A stretch of DNA of 15,116 bases from Polyrhizophydium stewartii (taxonomy: Eukaryota > Chytridiomycota > Chytridiomycetes > Rhizophydiales): the NCBI GenBank assembly GCA_027604665.1, contig JADGIZ010000358.1, positions 1 to 15,116 on the forward strand. Reading direction: 5' to 3'. The notes beneath the pieces are model-generated. The model saw only the letters and a list, made by a program, of their open reading frames with translations, was not told the origin of the DNA and made no database searches. Shown here in pieces: positions 14,089-15,116 of the stretch; position 1 is the first letter of the stretch, and each line of letters starts with the position of its first letter. The position numbers and the translations under genes were made by a program.

Positions 14089-14999
14089 TCACTCGATCAG
14101 TGTCTTACGCATCGCATATGCATCCTGCACGATCGCACGGGTCAGCGCTGCTCGACAAGGCCCGATGCAGGGTAGCACCGCGAAGTGGCAGCAACGCAAT
14201 GTGGAAACGGCAGCAGCAGGTACCTCTCCGTCGGCATAGTATCCCTTTTCGATGTTTGTGACGCTGGCGGTTGCAAAGGCAGCCGGATTGCATGACTCGT
14301 ATGGTCAGCGGGGCAGGATTCCACGGCCAGGGCGCATATTGGGCGTGCTCACGTGAACTTGAGTGTGTCGCGGTACAGCTGCAGCGCTGCTCTGTTGCTC
14401 TTGCGAACGTGCAACGACACATATTTGGCCTTGAAACTCTCCGTCATGGCTTTCTCTGGATATGCGCAGCCATCAGCCGACCGACTCCCCGCGGCAAGCG
14501 GGCTTGGCGTGAGAGGAACTCACGGGCCTGAGTCATGAGCTTCTCGGCTATTCCGAGCCGCCGCCAGTTGCGCATCACGGCGAGCGACGTGATGTGTCCG
14601 TGGGGCTCTTCGGTCGGGTCCTCTTCCCTTGAACAAGAGCCGAGAGCGGGCGTCAGCGTTCGGGCCTCCTTCCAGGGCAAGGTGAGGCGGGCCGCGATGT
14701 GCGGCGCGGCGCCGGGGAGGGCGCTCATGCGGAGCGGCATGCGCTCCTTGCGCCGCCGTGCGCCGCGCGCGGCGACGGCTACTCGTAGCACACGGCGTCG
14801 CACGCTGATCAACGCACATCTTGGCCAGCACGTATCCAACGATCCGTCCAGAGTGGTCGACAGCAACCTGCGAGATCTGCGGCCAGCTGATGGCATGGTA
14901 GATGTAGTACTTCATCTGGTAGTTCTCCGGCAGGTTCATGAGGTTGCATGTCTGCATCGAGAGCAGGTCGTCCGCGGTGGCCGGGCGGATGGTGATCAT
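14089..14999 (-). CDS. NAA10: N-alpha-acetyltransferase 10 (Ard1), NatA catalytic subunit
   Basis: Naa10 is the GNAT-fold catalytic subunit of NatA, which with Naa15 acetylates nascent N-termini (Ser, Ala, Thr, Gly, Val, Cys) on the ribosome. Exons 14999-14818, 14627-14524, 14455-14353, 14263-14224 and 14124-14089 (introns 190, 68, 89 and 99 nt) give 154 residues. The sequence starts [20 protein letters not shown], then [19 protein letters not shown] (substrate-binding region), [15 protein letters not shown] and HGHITSLAV. Next come the acetyl-CoA motif RRLGIA (residues 83-88), [27 protein letters not shown] and [11 protein letters not shown] before the stop. The closeness to human NAA10 through the GNAT core is striking. 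It stops about 10 residues after the DAYAM motif, so the long acidic tail of animal, yeast and plant proteins is absent. It is the first gene of the four-gene minus-strand array. Confidence 0.98.
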
Positions 15000-15116
15000 G
15001 GCGGCGTCGGGTGCGGGGCGTCGGTGCTGCCGGAGCCGCAAGAGGTCTTCGCGTCCTGAGGGCGCGGCACCCGGCGACTCTGCTCGCTCGCCACGCCGCC
15101 AGAGTCCCCCAACGAC
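15000..15116. promoter_or_regulatory. NAA10 5' flank at right edge
   Basis: 117 nt upstream of the NAA10 start, GC-rich, with no recognisable TATA box or other element. It presumably contains the 5' UTR and part of the promoter of the array. The window ends here. Confidence 0.4.

Overview
This is a GC-rich nuclear segment from a eukaryote with short, dense, mostly GT-AG introns (about 60-210 nt). Donors of the form GTGCG or GTGAG are common, and two introns look like GC-AG. Gene spacing is tight (44-375 nt between adjacent stops and starts) and every identifiable protein is a conserved eukaryotic housekeeping protein. A unicellular alga or other protist fits best. The GC content, compactness and GC-AG introns would suit a haptophyte-like alga, but nothing seen here fixes the lineage. 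I see no prokaryotic operon, plasmid, phage, CRISPR, tRNA or rRNA.

Layout, left to right. (1) 1-608, minus: a partial, unrecognised Gln/Pro-rich exon running toward the left edge. (2) 1537-2558, plus: organellar (probably mitochondrial) ribosome recycling factor, 3 exons. (3) 2729-5128, minus: RUVBL2/Reptin AAA+ ATPase, 10 exons, convergent with RRF. (4) 5387-8522, plus: a CLEC16A/TT9-type FPL-domain protein, about 9-10 exons, divergent from RUVBL2 across a 258-nt promoter region. (5) 8897-14999, minus: four genes head to tail. In transcription order they are NAA10 (N-alpha-acetyltransferase catalytic subunit, 5 exons), SmD2 (spliceosomal snRNP core, 7 exons including a 10-nt microexon), BOP1/Erb1 (60S ribosome biogenesis, 12 exons) and an Alba/RPP25-like RNA-binding protein (3 exons). 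The gaps between stop and next start are 177, 44 and 60 nt.

Functionally the window is a housekeeping block for gene expression: translation recycling, chromatin and snoRNP/RNP assembly (RUVBL2), spliceosome core, large-subunit maturation, RNA binding and co-translational N-terminal acetylation, plus one membrane-trafficking/mitophagy regulator (CLEC16A). The most unusual features are the four-gene co-oriented array, whose SmD2-BOP1 gap is a U-rich tract followed by CAG directly abutting the BOP1 start codon, and the 10-nt microexon in SmD2. Recurrent C9-10 runs in introns and the GC-AG introns are also notable. All splice sites below were deduced by eye from reading frame, splice dinucleotides and remembered family conservation, with no transcript evidence.
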